Below, in pieces: positions 61,482 to 64,000 of a stretch of DNA of 64,000 nt (positions within the stretch are counted from its first letter, which is position 1; every line of letters starts with the position of its first letter). The DNA is taken from assembly GCF_002327185.1 (NCBI RefSeq), contig NZ_CP018624.1, positions 2,552,660-2,616,659 of the forward strand. The letters are read 5' to 3'. The notes beneath the pieces were generated by a model, which saw only the letters and a list, made by a program, of their open reading frames with translations, did not search any database and had not been told where the DNA came from. This DNA comes from Clostridium chauvoei (GTDB taxonomy: Bacteria; Bacillota; Clostridia; Clostridiales; Clostridiaceae). Made by a program: the position numbers and the translations under genes.

Positions 61482-61802
61482 TTATTTTTTATTAATTCTC
61501 TCATAAAGCTCAATAATTTCCTTCGCTAAATCTGTAAATGCTATTGAAGTCATTAAATGATCCTGTCCATGTACCATTAATAATGAAACTTCTGCTTTAT
61601 TTCCTTGAGCTTCTTGTGTTAATAATCCTGTTTGAGCATGATGTGCATGTATTAATGATGCTTCTGCTTGAGAAAGCTTAGTTTTTGCTAATTCAAAATC
61701 CCCAGTTTTTGCAGCTTGAATAGCTTCCATAGAATTGCTTTTAGCATCTCCACCATACATAATTAACTCCATAATAACCTCTAAACCTGTTTGTTCTCCC
61801 AA
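61482..61802 (-). CDS. PTS lactose/cellobiose-family IIA component
   Basis: This 106-residue helical EIIA has the family features EVIMELIMYGGDAKSNSMEAIQAAKTGDF in pieces, the phosphorylated histidine in LIHAHHAQTGLL, and VHGQDHLMTSIAF near the C-terminus. The start is taken as TTG at 61802, eight bases after AAGGAG; an upstream GTG at 61811 overlaps that site. It receives phosphate from HPr and passes it to the IIB protein encoded just upstream. Confidence 0.9.
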   Translation of the reverse strand: MGEQTGLEVIMELIMYGGDAKSNSMEAIQAAKTGDFELAKTKLSQAEASLIHAHHAQTGLLTQEAQGNKAEVSLLMVHGQDHLMTSIAFTDLAKEIIELYERINKK

Positions 61803-61835
61803 AATAAACACTCCTTTTAAGTAATAGGCTTTATC

Positions 61836-62153
61836 CTAATTGTTCATTAATTTAATCGCTTGTTCTAATACTTTTGCTCCATTCATCATACCGTAATCTA
61901 CCATTTGTATTACATCTAATGCAATCCCTAATGGTGCAACTTTTTCTTCAAATTGTGACTTCATAAAACGTACTTGTGGTCCTAAAAGTAATACATCTAT
62001 TTTTTTATCTTCTAAATAATTATCTGCTTCACTAGCTGAAACAGCAAATATCTCTGCATCCATTCCTTTAGCTTCAGCAGCCTTTTTCATTTTTTCCACC
62101 ATTAAACTAGTACTCATTCCAGCAGCACATACTAACATTATTATTTTTTTCAT
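61836..62153 (-). CDS. PTS lactose/cellobiose-family IIB component
   Basis: The 105-residue protein starts MKKIIMLVCAAGMSTSLMV, containing the phosphorylated cysteine followed by the phosphate-binding loop, and continues with DVLLLGPQVRFMKSQ, as in cellobiose-type IIB proteins. The ATG at 62153 follows GGTGGAG; a GTG at 62162 is possible and would add three residues. Confidence 0.92.
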   Translation of the reverse strand: MKKIIMLVCAAGMSTSLMVEKMKKAAEAKGMDAEIFAVSASEADNYLEDKKIDVLLLGPQVRFMKSQFEEKVAPLGIALDVIQMVDYGMMNGAKVLEQAIKLMNN

Positions 62154-62275
62154 TTTCTCCACCCTTCCCTTTACTATTATTAATAATATATCTTAACTTC
62201 ATTATATAGGAAGGTAAATTAAAAGTCTTAATAACCTTCCTATTTTTTCAAACAAACTTCCTTTTATTATACTGA

Positions 62276-63175
62276 TTAACGATTAATTGAACGAGCAATC
62301 ATAGATATTGTATGACGAACACCACGAATTGCCTTACTCATAGCAAAGATGTTTTCAAATGGTGCTACTCCGCCATAACCAGCATCACCAATATGTTGAA
62401 TATCTACTCCACAAATTTTATTACGAATAGCAATTTGCTTAATAGTATCTTCATCAGAGCTTTCTTGGCTAGTTCCAATTGCACTTAATACAAGAGCTCC
62501 TTTACTGTGTGCTAATTTAACTACTGCTTTTAACTCTTCATCATCAAAACCTGGCACTGTTCCAACTGCAGGAACTAAAATAATATCTGCACCAGCTTCA
62601 ATGAAACTTTCTACTGCCTTTAGATCAGCAACTGGTTCATTAACACCAGCTCCATGCATTTTACCAGCAATTATTAGTCCTGAGAATTTTTCCTTTGCTA
62701 AACTAATTGTTTTTTCGATTTGTGAATTAGTAACTCCAGTACCAGGATTACCAGTGAAACAAACAAAGTCCATGCCTAGTTTTTCAATTTCTTCAATTGT
62801 CTCTGGTGTAGCTTGTCTACCTTTACTGATAGTAAAAATATCTTCTGCCATGTCTGCTTCTAAATCTACTGGCTCTAAGTTTACCCCTATTGGACGTCCT
62901 ACTAAACGATGTAATTCATCTACAAAAGAACCTTCTTTTACATCTAATCCAAAAATCTCTGGATTTAAAACATCTACACAATTAAGAAGAATTAAATCTG
63001 CCCCAAAAGCTCTAGCAATCTCTGAATTGCTAATATCACCTATAAATGATTCTCTTGGTGCTACATTCTCTGAAAGAATAGTTCTCCCTTCACTTGCTTT
63101 AATACTTTGTTTCAATTCTGCTGCGTTCATCTCTAATATTTCTGAAGCATTTGCGCTAATTAATCTTTTACCCAT
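62276..63175 (-). CDS. TIM-barrel-like protein conserved with lactose/cellobiose PTS (DUF7916-like)
   Basis: The 299-residue protein lacks membrane segments and shows barrel-like features: LSENVAPRESFIGDISNSEIARAFGADLILLNCVDVLNP in pieces, RPIGVNLEPVDLEA, DFVCFTGNPGTGVTN, LIIAGKMHGAGVN, ADIILVPAVGTVPGFDDEEL and DIQHIGDAGYGG. Proteins like this occur in PTS clusters of Firmicutes and are sometimes labelled phosphonomutase- or dehalogenase-like without evidence. It may process the phosphorylated sugar. AGGAGGAG precedes the ATG. It sits between the IIC and IIB genes. Confidence 0.7.
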   Translation of the reverse strand: MGKRLISANASEILEMNAAELKQSIKASEGRTILSENVAPRESFIGDISNSEIARAFGADLILLNCVDVLNPEIFGLDVKEGSFVDELHRLVGRPIGVNLEPVDLEADMAEDIFTISKGRQATPETIEEIEKLGMDFVCFTGNPGTGVTNSQIEKTISLAKEKFSGLIIAGKMHGAGVNEPVADLKAVESFIEAGADIILVPAVGTVPGFDDEELKAVVKLAHSKGALVLSAIGTSQESSDEDTIKQIAIRNKICGVDIQHIGDAGYGGVAPFENIFAMSKAIRGVRHTISMIARSINR

Positions 63176-63232
63176 AACTACTCCTCCTAAAGTCTCTTTA
63201 AACTAACTATATAAATTTATCTAACTATCTTA

Positions 63233-64000
63233 TTATTTTTCTATTGATTCTAATTCTAAGTTTTGTTTTTCTACTGTCTTATAGAAGAACCAATAAATTG
63301 CCACGTCAACAAGTATGCAGACTAATTGTAAAATTGAACCACTTATATGTCCTCCAGTTGTAAGGAAACCACTAATAATTGGTGGCATTGTCCAAGATAC
63401 GGCTATACCTGTGGTAGTTGCGACTAATCCGGTGGCCATTGCTGCATAGGATATGACGGCATTGGCTATTGGGGCCAAAATAAATGGTATTATTAATGAA
63501 ACGTTCATTACTATTGGTAAACCAAACATTGCTGGTTCATTAATATTGAATATACCTGGTGTAAATGTTAATGGTGCCATAGTTTTAGTAATTTGGCTGG
63601 CTCTATTACGTCTAGCGATGATTGCAATAACAATTACTAAACCGATTGTGGCTCCTCCACCACCCATATATACGAAGTTATCCATAAATTGTTGTGTAAT
63701 AATATGTGGTAATTGTGCTGCACTATCAGCTTGGAATATTAAACGATTTGCATCTGAATTCATTAACCAAATTGGGTTAAGAATACTATTTACCACGTTA
63801 CCACCGTGGATACCTACAAACCAGAATAAGCTGTTTAATAATATTGAAATAACTGTTCCGAAAATATTATTTCCAAGTAACCCTAATGGTCCACCTAGAA
63901 TTTTTAAAAGTAAATCATGAATGTTACCAATGCTCATTCTATCAAGAACTGCGAAAACGATTAACCATAGGGTTATAATAGCTGCACCTGGAATTAATGC
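63233..64000 (-). CDS. PTS lactose/cellobiose-family IIC permease (partial, cut by window edge)
   Basis: The frame is open to the window edge: the 21 codons above 63937 read ALIPGAAIITLWLIVFAVLDR and continue the protein, so the ATG at 63937 is internal. The visible 255 residues hold membrane helices of a CelB-like IIC, with FVGIHGGNVVNSILNPIWL, GGGGATIGLVIVIAII, NINEPAMFGLPIVMN and SWTMPPIISGFL. The N-terminal half is missing. IIC carries the sugar through the membrane, then IIB phosphorylates it. The sugar is probably a beta-glucoside or related disaccharide. Confidence 0.92.
   Translation of the reverse strand, partial: ALIPGAAIITLWLIVFAVLDRMSIGNIHDLLLKILGGPLGLLGNNIFGTVISILLNSLFWFVGIHGGNVVNSILNPIWLMNSDANRLIFQADSAAQLPHIITQQFMDNFVYMGGGGATIGLVIVIAIIARRNRASQITKTMAPLTFTPGIFNINEPAMFGLPIVMNVSLIIPFILAPIANAVISYAAMATGLVATTTGIAVSWTMPPIISGFLTTGGHISGSILQLVCILVDVAIYWFFYKTVEKQNLELESIEK

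Noticed and set aside
62601..63206. 201-codon plus-strand ORF
   Set aside because: It lies wholly antisense to the barrel-type PTS-operon gene, has no ribosome site and reads as low-complexity Ser/Pro-rich shadow.
63453..63920. 155-codon plus-strand ORF
   Set aside because: Antisense shadow of the PTS IIC gene; hydrophobic pattern arises from the complementary codons.
1..64000. tRNA, rRNA genes or CRISPR arrays
   Set aside because: No tRNA-like clover pattern, rRNA segment or regularly spaced repeat set was noticed on either strand.

Overview
The window is strongly AT-rich Firmicute DNA with Clostridium-type features: GGAGG Shine-Dalgarno sites, hairpin-plus-T-run terminators, PyrR, lysine and TPP leaders, FtsH/SipS/HelD, and a cell-wall-anchored mucin O-glycanase. 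It most resembles a Clostridium sensu stricto chromosome from a gut or host-associated species; the species cannot be named from sequence alone. Most genes lie on the minus strand, so the window probably sits within one replichore.

Left part (1-13 kb): a minus-strand promoter and PyrR-type leader of a pyrimidine gene beyond the left edge, a NatAB-like exporter, an SDR enzyme, the FeoAB ferrous iron importer, a DUF218 membrane protein, a GNAT enzyme, the proline genes proBA, an AI-2E-family permease, a YjiH-family membrane protein and a glucose-type PTS IIA protein. Next come an internally deleted GNAT gene and an IS256-family transposase gene.

Middle (14-34 kb): helD, ftsH, two tandem signal peptidases with a DUF3006 gene, then lysA under a lysine riboswitch but broken by a one-base deletion, and a second gene broken at an A7 run. 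A DUF1576 membrane protein and a Nudix hydrolase precede about 750 gene-poor bases holding eight DnaA boxes, placed away from any dnaA gene and with no change of gene orientation around them. DUF1700/DUF4097 proteins, small membrane and DUF3892 proteins, YitT, a flavodoxin-like reductase, speDE (with a 16-codon ORF in the leader) and a SulP transporter follow.

Right part (34-64 kb): a pentapeptide-repeat ion-channel-like protein; a TPP-riboswitch thiZXY uptake operon cut by a 1.75-kb insertion sequence whose 13-bp terminal repeats and 10-bp target duplication can be read; an MFS/OpuC-type/SDR gene set; a 2156-residue GH101 endo-alpha-N-acetylgalactosaminidase with seven FIVAR-like repeats and an LPATG anchor; and a Bce-type two-component system plus ABC transporter. 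A sigma-54 unit follows: a near-perfect -24/-12 promoter with two upstream 17-bp palindromes, an EamA transporter, an unusual GltD-like/heterodisulfide-reductase-like fusion flavoprotein, and a convergent sigma-54 activator with a cysteine-rich linker. A lactose/cellobiose-type PTS operon runs off the right edge.

The most promising undescribed pieces are the sigma-54 transporter/oxidoreductase unit, the isolated DnaA-box cluster and the short ORF ahead of speD.
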